Part shown: one piece after another, positions 43,311-51,591 of the stretch
Layout of the letters: each line of letters starts with the position of its first letter
How positions within the stretch are numbered: position 1 is the first letter of the stretch
DNA from: Chryseomicrobium palamuruense
GTDB lineage: Bacteria; Bacillota; Bacilli; Bacillales_A; Planococcaceae
Length of the DNA stretch: 64,000 nt
Assembly: GCF_042649045.1 (NCBI RefSeq)
Contig: NZ_JBHSEF010000021.1
Coordinates: forward strand, 124,001-188,000
Reading direction: 5' to 3'
The notes under the pieces: model-generated
Seen by the model: the letters and a program-made list of their open reading frames with translations, nothing else
What the model was told of the DNA's origin: nothing
Databases searched by the model: none
Position numbers and translations under genes: made by a program

Positions 43311-43816
43311 TATTCGTTTACAAATCGACTCATGATCACGTCATCGACATAGCTGCCATCTGGAAACTTATATTCCTTCAATTTGCGTCCTTCCTCTACA
43401 AAACCTAAGCTTTTGTAAAGTGATATGGCACGCGTATTGGTGGAAAACGTGAAAAGCGAAACCTTTTCAATTTCCGGATGCGCATGTGCCCAGTCGAGAA
43501 GAGCCATCACTAATTGTTTACCGATACCCTTCCCGCGGCTATCCGCACTTAGCATGACCCCAAACTTACCTGTGTGCCGTGTCTTTTGTCGGCCTTCTGT
43601 TTGAAACACGAGCCATCCTACGACGCGCCCTTCATCTTCTGCCACAAACAGCACTTCATTCGGATGCGCTTGTTTTGCTTGAATCCATTCCCGCTGGCCT
43701 TCAACCGTCTGGTGAAATTCCTCTAGGCTGGATACGAAATAAATCTCTTCTTGTAGTACATCTTTTTGAATCTGCAGCATCTCTTCTGCATCACGTGGTT
43801 CAGCTAAACGAATCAT
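43310..43816 (-). CDS. GNAT family N-acetyltransferase
   Basis: 168 residues. N-terminal MIRLAEPRDAEEMLQIQ, acetyl-CoA loop DSRGKGIGKQLVMALLDW (about 93-110), then STNTRAISLYKSLGF and a C-terminal G-S-Y-V-D-D as in RimJ/RimL- or L-amino acid-type acetyltransferases. Substrate unknown. It is a single gene. Confidence 0.88.
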   Translation of the reverse strand: MIRLAEPRDAEEMLQIQKDVLQEEIYFVSSLEEFHQTVEGQREWIQAKQAHPNEVLFVAEDEGRVVGWLVFQTEGRQKTRHTGKFGVMLSADSRGKGIGKQLVMALLDWAHAHPEIEKVSLFTFSTNTRAISLYKSLGFVEEGRKLKEYKFPDGSYVDDVIMSRFVNE

Positions 43817-43849
43817 GGGTATTCCTCGTTTCTTAATCTAAATTTATAA

Positions 43850-44047
43850 TCAAGGAAAGAAAAAACCAAGGATATTCATGGCTACTATAAACAATGTGAT
43901 ATAGCCAATCCAACGAAAGACTAAGAGGGCTGCATCGCTTGGCTCTGCTTCTTTAAATAACCACCCAATTAAGATGAACCAAACGAAGGCGGGGGCGAAT
44001 GCAAAAAACAGTCCAACGATAATTCGAAATAGTATGTATCCGAACAT
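43850..44047 (-). CDS. Small two-span membrane protein (65 aa)
   Basis: Two hydrophobic segments (about 4-30 and 44-63) separated by an acidic loop (KEAEPSDAA). A GGAGC-type site precedes the ATG. It is part of a run of small membrane genes from 45427 down. Function unknown. Confidence 0.65.
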   Translation of the reverse strand: MFGYILFRIIVGLFFAFAPAFVWFILIGWLFKEAEPSDAALLVFRWIGYITLFIVAMNILGFFFP

Positions 44048-44111
44048 AATTGCTCCTTTATTTTTGATGACTATGCAAAGACAGTCATTTGATAGTTGAT
44101 TCTATGATGTT

Positions 44112-44294
44112 TTACATGAACAGGTTTATTACCATGCCTAATATGATTAGGACGATTCCACCTGCCATAAAGTAGCCTATCCATTGAATCGGTCGAGGAA
44201 GATTTTTTGCCTTCCGTACAGGATAGCCTTCCACTTTATTCAGATGATCCATTACATCATTGAATGGTTTTTGGTCTTCATGTTTAGTTGACAT
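44112..44294 (-). CDS. Small single-span membrane protein (60 aa)
   Basis: The start at MSTKHEDQKPF follows AAGAGGTG. A charged N-terminal half and one C-terminal membrane helix (about 38-59). Function unknown. Confidence 0.65.
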   Translation of the reverse strand: MSTKHEDQKPFNDVMDHLNKVEGYPVRKAKNLPRPIQWIGYFMAGGIVLIILGMVINLFM

Positions 44295-44334
44295 ATGTAC
44301 ACCTCTTTTTAAAAACTGATTGTACTTCAATCCA

Positions 44335-44565
44335 TCAAGATATAAAAAAGACATCTACGGCAAGAATGATAGATGCTAACGTAACGATCATCAAGAAAGC
44401 AGAAAGAAACCTTCTCTCTGCTCTCCACTCATCGTACGCTGCGAATCCCCAAATAAATGGTAAAACGCTTAGGAAAATCGTAAAAAAGAGAGTCTCTTTC
44501 GTAACGAAATGAATAATGACGCTAGTTATCCCAATCGACCCGACAAGGACTTTTAAGATTTTCAA
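44335..44565 (-). CDS. Small membrane protein, TTG start (76 aa)
   Basis: GGAGG precedes a TTG at 44565 that overlaps the previous stop as TTGA, so it starts by coupled translation. The longer frame lies inside that gene. Two to three hydrophobic segments with a charged loop (YDEWRAERR). Function unknown. Confidence 0.6.
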   Translation of the reverse strand: MKILKVLVGSIGITSVIIHFVTKETLFFTIFLSVLPFIWGFAAYDEWRAERRFLSAFLMIVTLASIILAVDVFFIS

Positions 44566-45044
44566 TTTCTTTCGTCCTCCCCAAAAGTGAATCCATCTAC
44601 TAGCTGCTCCACTTCTCCCGTATAAGGGTCGACTGCATACGCGAGGTCCTCTTCCGTCTGAACGACGTAATCGCTGTAGTTCTTTTCGACATTCCAACGG
44701 ATGAACGTCGATGTCGTTTCTACGTCAAATGAACTCCCCACAAGTTCACTTGCATCGATAAATGTATAGGAAGGTTTGATGAGCGGAAAGACAATTGCAC
44801 AAGCCAGAATACCTATCGCTACCGAAGTATAGACTGCCCTCATTCGGGTAAAGCTTTCCTGATTCCATGAAATAAAAAATGTGAGGACCAGGATGATGAC
44901 AAGCGTTATCGGAAGGTAAATAAAATAGCGCACAGGCTCAAGTAATGTATAAGGAATTAATTGATATTCAAACATCGAAGTTAGTAAAGATAGTACTACT
45001 AAGAATGCACCAAAAATACCTAAAGCTTTTCTCTTCTCGGTCAT
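44562..45044 (-). CDS. Membrane protein of unknown function
   Basis: 160 residues: three membrane segments in the first 90 residues, then an exported acidic domain (VEKNYSDYVVQTEEDLAYAV). It overlaps the upstream gene by 4 bp (ATGA) and the downstream gene by 4 bp (TTGA). No family recognised. Confidence 0.7.
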   Translation of the reverse strand: MTEKRKALGIFGAFLVVLSLLTSMFEYQLIPYTLLEPVRYFIYLPITLVIILVLTFFISWNQESFTRMRAVYTSVAIGILACAIVFPLIKPSYTFIDASELVGSSFDVETTSTFIRWNVEKNYSDYVVQTEEDLAYAVDPYTGEVEQLVDGFTFGEDERN

Positions 45045-45427
45045 ACGTTTCCTCCATTCACCTCTCGTTTATAAAATCGGGTACTTCCTAACAGCCAATC
45101 GACTCCAAAATAAATCAAACTATAAACAAGACCAATGACAATAAACAGCAAACTATTCGGAACCTCGTTAAAAATCCATCCTGCCAACGCCCCACCTATC
45201 GCTCCTGCCATTCCGTGCAAGCCGAGAGCTATTAAGATGTGATTCGTGCGTTTTTGGATCCACCATGACACGGGCAATCCCATGAAAAACAGGTAAGGTG
45301 CCGCATACATCGTAACAATGGCACCGATGATGAAATAACTTTGTAGCCAATCGGGAAAGAAAAACGGAACGATAAAATAGCCGATAGGAAGTGTAAGGAC
45401 GGCTGCTTCGAGTTTTCTGTTCAGCAT
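45041..45427 (-). CDS. Membrane protein, possible paralogue of the broken gene at 38588
   Basis: 128 residues with four membrane segments. YAAPYLFFMGLPVSWW followed by a Gly-rich third segment resembles YAGPIYLIAGIPLSYGG and GCLGGLAA-type sequence in the 38588 pseudogene. It is first of a three-gene coupled set. Function unknown. Confidence 0.7.
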   Translation of the reverse strand: MLNRKLEAAVLTLPIGYFIVPFFFPDWLQSYFIIGAIVTMYAAPYLFFMGLPVSWWIQKRTNHILIALGLHGMAGAIGGALAGWIFNEVPNSLLFIVIGLVYSLIYFGVDWLLGSTRFYKREVNGGNV

Positions 45428-45438
45428 GTCGACTCTCC

Positions 45439-45642
45439 CTATCCGAAGAACAGATCAAGTAGATTCGATCCGCGTGCACTCTTCTTGTTATATAACTCCG
45501 AGTATCCACAGTCCTGACAGTAAATCACGATAAATGTATTGTGTTGAATGTCGAACATTTTCGAAAGACCTGTACCCGTCGCAGCGATTTCTTTCTGTGC
45601 TGCGTTTTTACTTCCGCACTTCATACACCCTTTTTCATTCAT
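45439..45642 (-). CDS. ypzJ: Zn-ribbon nucleic-acid-binding-type protein (YpzJ-like)
   Basis: 67 residues from the ATG 9 bases after GAGGGGG. Two Cys pairs (CMKCG at the start, CQDCGY near residue 47) form a Zn ribbon around the conserved EIAATGTGLSKMFDIQHN and YCQDCGYSELY; the tail ends LLDLFFG. This pattern is the COG3478 family of Bacillales. It is predicted, not shown, to bind nucleic acid. Confidence 0.85.
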   Translation of the reverse strand: MNEKGCMKCGSKNAAQKEIAATGTGLSKMFDIQHNTFIVIYCQDCGYSELYNKKSARGSNLLDLFFG

Positions 45643-45729
45643 TTCATACATCCCCCTCTTGATTCGTTACTTATGTATACGAAACAGAAGAAATGAAGTT
45701 TCATTTATTTCCATTTCACCCAAAACTTT

Positions 45730-46692
45730 TTACTTCTTGCGAACGCTATATAGTCGCATCTCTTTTGGTGTGCCCTGCATTTCCAATTTTCCGGACGTAA
45801 GTAATTGAAGTAAGCGGTATTCTACAAATGCATCGCCCAGTTGATTCGCATATCTCCCGTAAACTTCCCCTACAATTCTAGGGGCCTTCACAAACTCCCC
45901 GTTCATACTCTGCTCTTCTACCACTCGCAAAATCATGTCATCTAACATATCTTCATCAAATTCCTGAATGTTTCCATCTTCGTACACGCGCACCATGCAA
46001 GACGTATTCGATTGTGCTCTCCACTTTTCAATCAAGTGCCGTTTCTCTTCCGGAGTCAAAGGCATATAGCCTGGACGATTCGCTATTTGTTGAAGCTGCT
46101 CCCGAGACATTTCAGCCGTATGGATATCGAGCGTATGACGATTTTCCGAATCAAAAAATTCACGATAGACTTGGGTTGATGGAATGATATAGATATCATT
46201 TGAGTGCTGTTCAAGTAGTGTGAGAAGGAGGCGCATGCCGAGCTGTTCGCCTGCATGCTCAGCCGCCCAGACATAGACAGGAAGGTGTGCAGGAATCTGT
46301 CGAATGGTATCAACGATTTCCTGCCACTTTTCTTCGTACGTCCAGTAGTGATTTTCCTCGACTAGTCGTTCACTAAGCCACGTTTTACGAACAATTCTTC
46401 CCGATGATTCTGTTAAACTCTCCAATGGACCGATGCTCAAATTGTCCTCGATGCCAATCACAAGCTCCTCCGGAAACGCATAACGAAGGGAGATTGTAGC
46501 CATCTGTCCAGAAACGAGATGAACTGAGGTGGCAGAATGAGGATTTCGAGGTTTCTTGTGAACACCTTGGAGCGCTTCTTCCAGTGCACTATGAACAACG
46601 TCCTTTTCAAACCCCATCTGCATGAGGTGAAGTAAGGCTTCTTTTGCTTGCTCTTCTGATAAACTTTGGATGGTTTGCAGTAGACCCTTCAT
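45730..46692 (-). CDS. DUF1835/DUF3658 domain protein
   Basis: 320 residues. DUF1835 spans about 58-185 (VHLVSGQMATISLRYAF, NLSIGPL, and VYVWAAEHAGEQLGMRLLLTLL), and DUF3658 the C-terminal part (REQLQQIANRPGYMPLTPEEKRHL split over two lines, then EYRLLQLLTSGKLEMQG). Proteins of this type are cytoplasmic and uncharacterised. The gene lies 12 bp after the DNA alkylation repair gene, so both are probably cotranscribed. Confidence 0.8.
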   Translation of the reverse strand: MKGLLQTIQSLSEEQAKEALLHLMQMGFEKDVVHSALEEALQGVHKKPRNPHSATSVHLVSGQMATISLRYAFPEELVIGIEDNLSIGPLESLTESSGRIVRKTWLSERLVEENHYWTYEEKWQEIVDTIRQIPAHLPVYVWAAEHAGEQLGMRLLLTLLEQHSNDIYIIPSTQVYREFFDSENRHTLDIHTAEMSREQLQQIANRPGYMPLTPEEKRHLIEKWRAQSNTSCMVRVYEDGNIQEFDEDMLDDMILRVVEEQSMNGEFVKAPRIVGEVYGRYANQLGDAFVEYRLLQLLTSGKLEMQGTPKEMRLYSVRKK

Positions 46693-46704
46693 TGCTATCT
46701 CCCT

Positions 46705-47412
46705 TTAACAACGTACGTATTTTCGTTTGAATCCAAGTTTCCCACGACTCAGCCACTTTTCAATAGAAGCTGTAGCGTCCAAGACGGCGGGTTTCTTTCT
46801 TGGTCGTTCTATCTCAATCTTGCCAATTTCTTGTGCGACTTCAATTGCCTTTTCATGAAGCGGAATGTAGGAAATCGCGACGGTGTAGATAAAGTTGTTC
46901 ATGGAAGACTGTGCGCGAGGCGGTGCGGAATGAATGGTCATCGCCACCACATCGAGAAGTCGACTCATTTTCTCCACATCAAACTCAGCGTCTTTTCGGT
47001 TCCCAAGTAGCCAACAATACGTACTCCATCCCGCAGAACGTTTGAGTTCCTCTCCACTTTCAATCCATCGATCTGCCACTTCCTGAGCAATCGGGGATTC
47101 CGAGAGTGTGACGGCCACTACATAATCTGACAGCATATAAAAGTAGGCATCATCCATCCAGCGATCAAAGTCACTAGCTGTCATTGCGTCCGGATCAGCA
47201 ATGACACCTGCGAAGTACATCGCATCGTAATTTCCTGTCGCATACAATTCCTCAGCAAGTGCCTGGTCACGTTTGATCACTTTTTTCATCGGTTTCATCG
47301 CTCCTGTGGCGACACCAAATAATGGCTCGCGTGCCCCGTTCCCAATATATAACTTCTTCGTCCGTTCTGTCCCAAGAGCTTCGAGTTCCTTCATGACGTC
47401 ATCCAACTTCAT
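46705..47412 (-). CDS. DNA alkylation repair (AlkD-type HEAT) family protein
   Basis: The start at MKLDDVMKELEALG follows GAGGAGG; the 54 codons upstream in frame overlap the divergent promoter. 235 residues of helical HEAT-like repeats: LFGVATGAMKPMKKVIKRD, LYATGNYDAMYFAGVIADP, DFDRWMDD.. and WSTYCWLLG. AlkD relatives flip out and excise 3- or 7-alkylpurines. Here the N-terminal glycosylase residues cannot be confirmed, so alkylpurine glycosylase activity is inferred from the family. Confidence 0.8.
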   Translation of the reverse strand: MKLDDVMKELEALGTERTKKLYIGNGAREPLFGVATGAMKPMKKVIKRDQALAEELYATGNYDAMYFAGVIADPDAMTASDFDRWMDDAYFYMLSDYVVAVTLSESPIAQEVADRWIESGEELKRSAGWSTYCWLLGNRKDAEFDVEKMSRLLDVVAMTIHSAPPRAQSSMNNFIYTVAISYIPLHEKAIEVAQEIGKIEIERPRKKPAVLDATASIEKWLSRGKLGFKRKYVRC

Positions 47413-47572
47413 ATCCGATTCCTCCTCTTTTCGTTTTGTATCTAGCATAACGAAAGCTTGTAAAAATGTCTTATAAATTTCAAGTTTATTTGATTTACTT
47501 TCCGGCTGAATATGATATTCTATTCTCATTGCGCTTTTAGTGCGAAACACTTTCACGAGGGGGTTTTTCACC

Positions 47573-48490
47573 ATGAGACTTCGCGTTTCTGCTGTACAAT
47601 ATCATTTGCATACGATTCAAAACTTCCAACAGTTTGCTGATCAAGTGACGCACTACGTCAAAACAGCAGCTGAGTTCAATACAGAGTTCATATTATTCCC
47701 GGAATTTGTGACAACTCAGTTGTTGTCCATTTCTGATTCTGGCCAAGGCCAACCGATTCAAAACCTGGCACTTTATACCGATGCATACCGTGAGTTGTTT
47801 TCAGGTTTAGCCGTAGAGTATGGTGTGTATATTATCGGTGGTACCCATGTGGTGCAAAAAGGCGACAAGTTGTATAACGTCGCTCACCTCTTCTCTCCGG
47901 ACGGGCATATCGGAGAGCAAGCGAAGCTGCACCTCACTCCAACCGAAGTCACAGATTGGGGCATTACGCCAGGCGAGTCACTCCGCATCTTTGAGACACC
48001 GAAAGGCAAAATTGCGATGATCACCTGTTATGATATCGAGTTTCCGGAATTGGTTCGGATGGCGCGCGGCATGGGAGCAGACGTCATTTTCTCTCCTTCG
48101 TGCACAGATGACCGTCACGGATTCAACCGTGTGCGCTACACAAGCCACGCCCGGACGATCGAAAACCAAGTATATGTAGTCACAACAGGTACTATCGGTT
48201 CACTGCCAACCGTGGACTTCATGCGTGGAAACTTCGGTCAAGCTGCGGTCATTACACCAAATGATGTACCGTTCCCACAAGACGGCATCTTGGTTAAAGG
48301 CGAAATCAACAACGACATGGTCATCACAGCGGACCTCGACCTTTCGTTACTTTACGAAGTGCGTGAACATGGTTCCGTTACAACGTGGCGCGACCGTCGC
48401 TTCGACTTGTACCCAGACCTAGGAAAAGCCGAAACGGAAACGATACCTACGACGGAATGGCATGTAGCAGACTTCGAAGTACGTGTTTAG
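47573..48490 (+). CDS. Carbon-nitrogen hydrolase (nitrilase superfamily)
   Basis: The start at MRLRVSAVQYH follows GAGGGGG. 305 residues with the Glu-Lys-Cys triad: E44 (LFPEF), K118 (QAKLHLTP) and C152 (ITCYDIEFPEL). It is close to the hydrolase half of B. subtilis YhcX, in which a GNAT domain is fused to it. Here the acetyltransferase is a separate downstream gene in the reverse order, and a nested-palindrome element sits between them. The amide substrate is unknown. Confidence 0.88.
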   Translation: MRLRVSAVQYHLHTIQNFQQFADQVTHYVKTAAEFNTEFILFPEFVTTQLLSISDSGQGQPIQNLALYTDAYRELFSGLAVEYGVYIIGGTHVVQKGDKLYNVAHLFSPDGHIGEQAKLHLTPTEVTDWGITPGESLRIFETPKGKIAMITCYDIEFPELVRMARGMGADVIFSPSCTDDRHGFNRVRYTSHARTIENQVYVVTTGTIGSLPTVDFMRGNFGQAAVITPNDVPFPQDGILVKGEINNDMVITADLDLSLLYEVREHGSVTTWRDRRFDLYPDLGKAETETIPTTEWHVADFEVRV

Positions 48491-48506
48491 AGTTTAATTA
48501 TTTTTT

Positions 48507-48565
48507 AACCCCAGGGGTTGTACAAGTAACAAGTTTACTTGTTATTATGAAACAACCCCTGGGGT
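48507..48565. repeat. Nested-palindrome element, copy 2
   Basis: 59 bp. The outer arms ACCCCAGGGGTTGT (48508-48521) and ACAACCCCTGGGGT (48552-48565) pair perfectly over 14 bp. The inner hairpin is TAACAAGT-TT-ACTTGTTA. No T run follows. It lies 16 bp after the hydrolase stop and 31 bp before the GNAT start. Confidence 0.9.
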
Positions 48566-48596
48566 GATAATACACACATCCAAGGAGTGAAGAACA

Positions 48597-49265
48597 ATGG
48601 AATATGTACAAATCACAAGTATTCAAGACCCTCTTTTCGCGAAAATGCACCAATTGATGCAAGACGTTTTTCCAGCTGAAGAAGTGCTCGAGTATGCGCT
48701 TTGGGAAGGTCCCCTTCAAGACCCAACTATTCGCATGTTTGTCGCAGTAGAAGGTGACGAAGTAGTCGGCGCTACGGAATACCGTTTCTATGCAGATCGC
48801 AAACTATCGATGACTGACTTTACGTTAATCGGCAAAGAAGGCATCGGCGTCGGCCCATTCCTTGCGAAAAAACGCAACGAAGATTTACAACAGCTCTCTG
48901 CTGAACACGGCATTGATCTAAAAGGTGTCTTTGCTGAAATCTATGATCCATACCGCGCAGAACGTCACGAATTTGGTGGCTTGCAAGCCATGAACCCATT
49001 TGTGCGCCGCGAAGTACTGGCACACCTTGGCTTCAAACGACTCGATTTTTCGTATGTTCACCCTTCTTGGACGAATGAAGGCAATGCAGTGACTGAGCTT
49101 GACTTCTGCTTCTTGCCACTTCAAGAGACAACTTCTCTAACTGGAGCAGAAATTGCAGATTTCTTGAAGATGTACTATGCCATCTTGACTGAAAAACCAG
49201 CAGACTGGCATGCCATGGTCAAAGATCTTGAATCTCGAGATAAAGTAGAATTGTTACCACTATAA
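48597..49265 (+). CDS. GNAT-type acetyltransferase flanked by nested-palindrome elements
   Basis: 222 residues. AAGGAGTGA precedes the ATG. The N-terminal half resembles GNAT domains (MHQLMQDVFPAEEVLEY, RMFVAVEGDEVVGATEYRFY), but the acetyl-CoA loop is not a clear RxxGxG, and EFGGLQAMNPFVRREVLAHLGF matches the YhcX-like group instead. Copies of the 59-60 bp element lie on both sides within 31 and 12 bp, so the gene forms a compact unit between two homologous elements. Substrate unknown. Confidence 0.8.
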   Translation: MEYVQITSIQDPLFAKMHQLMQDVFPAEEVLEYALWEGPLQDPTIRMFVAVEGDEVVGATEYRFYADRKLSMTDFTLIGKEGIGVGPFLAKKRNEDLQQLSAEHGIDLKGVFAEIYDPYRAERHEFGGLQAMNPFVRREVLAHLGFKRLDFSYVHPSWTNEGNAVTELDFCFLPLQETTSLTGAEIADFLKMYYAILTEKPADWHAMVKDLESRDKVELLPL

Positions 49266-49277
49266 GGATGGCTTATG

Positions 49278-49337
49278 AACCCCAGGGGTTATACCATAAA
49301 CAAGTGAACTTGTTTCTAAGGAACAATCCCTGGGGTT
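49278..49337. repeat. Nested-palindrome element, copy 3
   Basis: 60 bp. Outer arms AACCCCAGGGgTT and AAtCCCTGGGGTT pair with one G-T wobble; inner hairpin AAACAAGT-GA-ACTTGTTT. Relative to copy 2 the inner arms differ at matching positions, keeping the pairing. It lies 12 bp after the GNAT stop; no T run. Confidence 0.9.
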
Positions 49338-49358
49338 ACGTAGACCATACATTAAAAC

Positions 49359-49397
49359 CTCCTATCCCTACTAAACTGTAGATGATAGGAGGCTTTT
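49359..49397. terminator. Bidirectional terminator
   Basis: CCTCCTATC and GATAGGAGG, with an inner CTAC / GTAG, followed by CTTTTTAT. It lies after copy 3 of the palindrome element, which suggests that the element itself is not the terminator. Confidence 0.85.
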
Positions 49398-49407
49398 TAT
49401 ACATTTT

Positions 49408-49791
49408 TTACCGCTTCACAAATTCTAGTAATTCATCCTGATTTCCTGTAAAACATGTCACGCCCTCTACTAAGTAGAACGAACTTAGGTTTTCTAATTC
49501 AAACACTTTTGGTGTCTCTGAGTAGATAATGACAGGAATAGAACTTGCCATGGCAATCCCGATTTCAATGTGTGTGCCTTTGCCGCCGGGCAATACAGCA
49601 ATCACGATATCGGAAGCCTTCACGGCCTCAAATTCGCCCTTACCAATCGTGCGCAATTCTTCTATAGTTGTAGGCTGCGCATTTAATGTCCAGTCATAGG
49701 TATGATGCCAGCCTTGATTCTTCAAGTGCGAGCTTATCTGTGAAACCATCTTCCGATTTGAAAGACTAGACGCAATATAGAATTTTGTCAA
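49408..49791 (-). CDS. Nucleoside 2-deoxyribosyltransferase-like protein
   Basis: TTG start overlapping the previous stop as TTGA. 127 residues with the family pattern: N-terminal FYIASSL, EFEAVKASDIVIAVLPGGKGTHIEIGIA (the D and the G-x-G-T-H-x-E region hold the nucleophile Glu and substrate loop) and a short C-terminal domain. The relatives cleave or transfer the deoxyribosyl group of nucleosides; many small ones are uncharacterised. Confidence 0.8.
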   Translation of the reverse strand: MTKFYIASSLSNRKMVSQISSHLKNQGWHHTYDWTLNAQPTTIEELRTIGKGEFEAVKASDIVIAVLPGGKGTHIEIGIAMASSIPVIIYSETPKVFELENLSSFYLVEGVTCFTGNQDELLEFVKR

Positions 49792-50624
49792 CGAACTGTC
49801 GCCTCCACAAACTCACTAAATCGGCCCTCTTCTTCCGAGTACGGGAAATGGTTGCTCTCTTCGAACAGCCAGAACTCAGAATTCGGAATACCTTCGGCAA
49901 TCTCTTCTCCAAATACCAACGGGCACTGGTTATCGTATTTTCCAGTGTATACGTAAGCTGGCACTTGAATAGAAGAAAGCTCCGAAGTGAGATCAAATTT
50001 CGGGTATTCGACTTGGCGGAAATAATCGAGTCGCGGTCCACAAGTCTTCCCGCTATTCGGTTTCGTCATCGATCGCTTCAAATTCTCTTCAGAATGGTAG
50101 GACATTAATGCCCATTCGTATCCGAGTTTCTGACGCTCTTCGCGGAGTGTTTCCGGTCGACTGAGTTGGTCCATGATATAGACAATTCGGTCATAGTTTT
50201 CGTTACTGGTACTGTAAATACAGTCCGGATGTTCCCCGTACGCTTTCGAAGCAGCGGCTCCACCGACAATGATTTTCGTTAATGAGTCTGGAAAGGCAAG
50301 GGCGTAAACAAGTGCCAGCATGCCACCTGTCGAGTGACCTGCAAAGCCCCATTTGTCATACCCAAGTGCCTCTCGTATAGCATCCAAGTCTTTCACAGTC
50401 TCTTCCATACTGTATTCTTCCTCATTCTCTGCTTTTGCCGAATTTCCCGCACCTCGCAAATTGATTAAATACACTTTGTACTGTTCTGCCAGTGCGCGTG
50501 CAAACGTATTTCCGTTCGCATTGTATTCGCTGTAGTGATGGGTGACCGCCATCGGTTCCCCTTCCCCATATGTAAAATATTCAAATGTGCCTCGTTCGGT
50601 TTCTACTAGTTGTGTTTCCCACAT
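49788..50624 (-). CDS. Alpha/beta hydrolase
   Basis: The start at MWETQLVETERG follows AGAGGTG. 278 residues with the nucleophile elbow GHSTGGM (Ser near 95), an acid in the KYDNQCP loop (about 230) and the catalytic His in ESNHFPYSEE (about 258). The oxyanion loop is THHYSEYNANG. It is probably a proline-iminopeptidase-type or ester hydrolase; the substrate is not readable. It is cotranscribed with the deoxyribosyltransferase-like gene. Confidence 0.87.
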   Translation of the reverse strand: MWETQLVETERGTFEYFTYGEGEPMAVTHHYSEYNANGNTFARALAEQYKVYLINLRGAGNSAKAENEEEYSMEETVKDLDAIREALGYDKWGFAGHSTGGMLALVYALAFPDSLTKIIVGGAAASKAYGEHPDCIYSTSNENYDRIVYIMDQLSRPETLREERQKLGYEWALMSYHSEENLKRSMTKPNSGKTCGPRLDYFRQVEYPKFDLTSELSSIQVPAYVYTGKYDNQCPLVFGEEIAEGIPNSEFWLFEESNHFPYSEEEGRFSEFVEATVR

Positions 50625-50673
50625 GATGTTCACCTCTTTTTGTGTTTTAGTATTTTTTAACAGGGCTCACTTA

Positions 50674-50874
50674 TTAGTATACAAAACATAAATTTCGTAA
50701 AGCAATCGACCACGTAATAGCCATAAATGAGACAGTTAGCCAATATGTATGTACACGCGTCGGTTCTCCCGCATGAATTTCTTTTATGATGGATACGAGA
50801 TTTAAACAAAATACAATGGCCAGAATTGGCATAAAAAAACCTACATAGAATGCTACAAGCAACGTTTTTTCCAC
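50674..50874 (-). CDS. Possible small two-span membrane protein (66 aa)
   Basis: GTG start without a clear ribosome-binding site. Hydrophobic segments at about 4-26 and 43-62 with a charged loop (KEIHAGEPTR). Composition supports coding, but the start is weak. Confidence 0.45.
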   Translation of the reverse strand: MEKTLLVAFYVGFFMPILAIVFCLNLVSIIKEIHAGEPTRVHTYWLTVSFMAITWSIALRNLCFVY

Positions 50875-50991
50875 GTTTATTGTTAATAATCAAAAAAAGT
50901 TAACTAGTAAGAACTAGTTAACCGTATACAGTCCATTGAAGAACATAAAGGGACAGACACTTCTGGAAGTGAAAAACGCAAGAGAGTTTTT

Positions 50992-51354
50992 TTAAAATAA
51001 CAAGTCCTCCCAAAAAGAGTTACTGCCCGTGCGTCGGTGATTCCGCGAAGTTCGACGTACCCTGCCCGCGCGTCGGTGGTTACGTGAAGTTCGACGTACC
51101 CGGCTCGTACGTCGGTGGTTCCGCGAAGTTCGACGTACCCTGCTCGTGCGTCGTTGGTTTCGTGAAGTTCGACGTACGTTGCTCGTGTGTCGTTTGTTTC
51201 GAGAAGTTCGACGTACGTTGCATGAGCATCTGTTGTTTCGAGAAGTTCGACGTACCCTGCTCGTACATCGTTCATTACTAACAGGATCCTGATGCATGAA
51301 GTGACCTAACCCTGCATTGTTAGCCAGATCTACTGCATTCTGTATAAATGACAT
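50992..51354 (-). CDS. Short protein with 13-residue repeats encoded by a 39-bp array
   Basis: AGGAGG lies 7 bases before the ATG at 51354. The first 28 residues (MSFIQNAVDLANNAGLGHF, then MHQDP) are non-repetitive; then come Arg/Ser-rich 13-residue repeats (VRRTSRN core). A second frame through the same repeats reads YVEL-ETTD-type units and starts with its own ATG at 51275. Because 39 is divisible by three both stay open. The unique N-terminus and the strong site argue for a gene; which repeat frame is translated is open. Confidence 0.5.
   Translation of the reverse strand: MSFIQNAVDLANNAGLGHFMHQDPVSNERCTSRVRRTSRNNRCSCNVRRTSRNKRHTSNVRRTSRNQRRTSRVRRTSRNHRRTSRVRRTSRNHRRAGRVRRTSRNHRRTGSNSFWEDLLF
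51032..51275 (-). repeat. Six 39-bp tandem repeats
   Basis: Units contain GAAGTTCGACGTAC at constant 39-bp spacing (plus strand), with the best-conserved block central and the CGTCGGTGG block decaying toward the 3' side. They lie inside the 50992-51354 frame. Confidence 0.9.
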
Positions 51355-51591
51355 ATTTAAACCTCCTTTCATCTTCATTAGAGAAAGAAGATAGATGAGT
51401 ATTCCTTTTTCAAAAGAATCTAACAGTACTGTTACATTCTTCTTTCCCTTAACGTAATATATGAGGATGTACTAATGATGTTAGAGACAATCGCATAGTT
51501 TTCTAAAGTAAATTATAATTCTGTGTCCTTTTGTGGCATCTTACTTTTTTATTTCATACGAATAATTTACTAATGAAAGGGAAGAATTTGC

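Noticed and set aside
48507..49337. Integron attC sites around the acetyltransferase gene
   Set aside because: The arms do not fit the RYYYAAC/GTTRRRY core of attC and no integrase is visible; the cassette idea is kept only as analogy.
50992..51354. CRISPR array at the 39-bp repeats
   Set aside because: The repeats follow each other directly with no unique spacers, and there are no cas genes.
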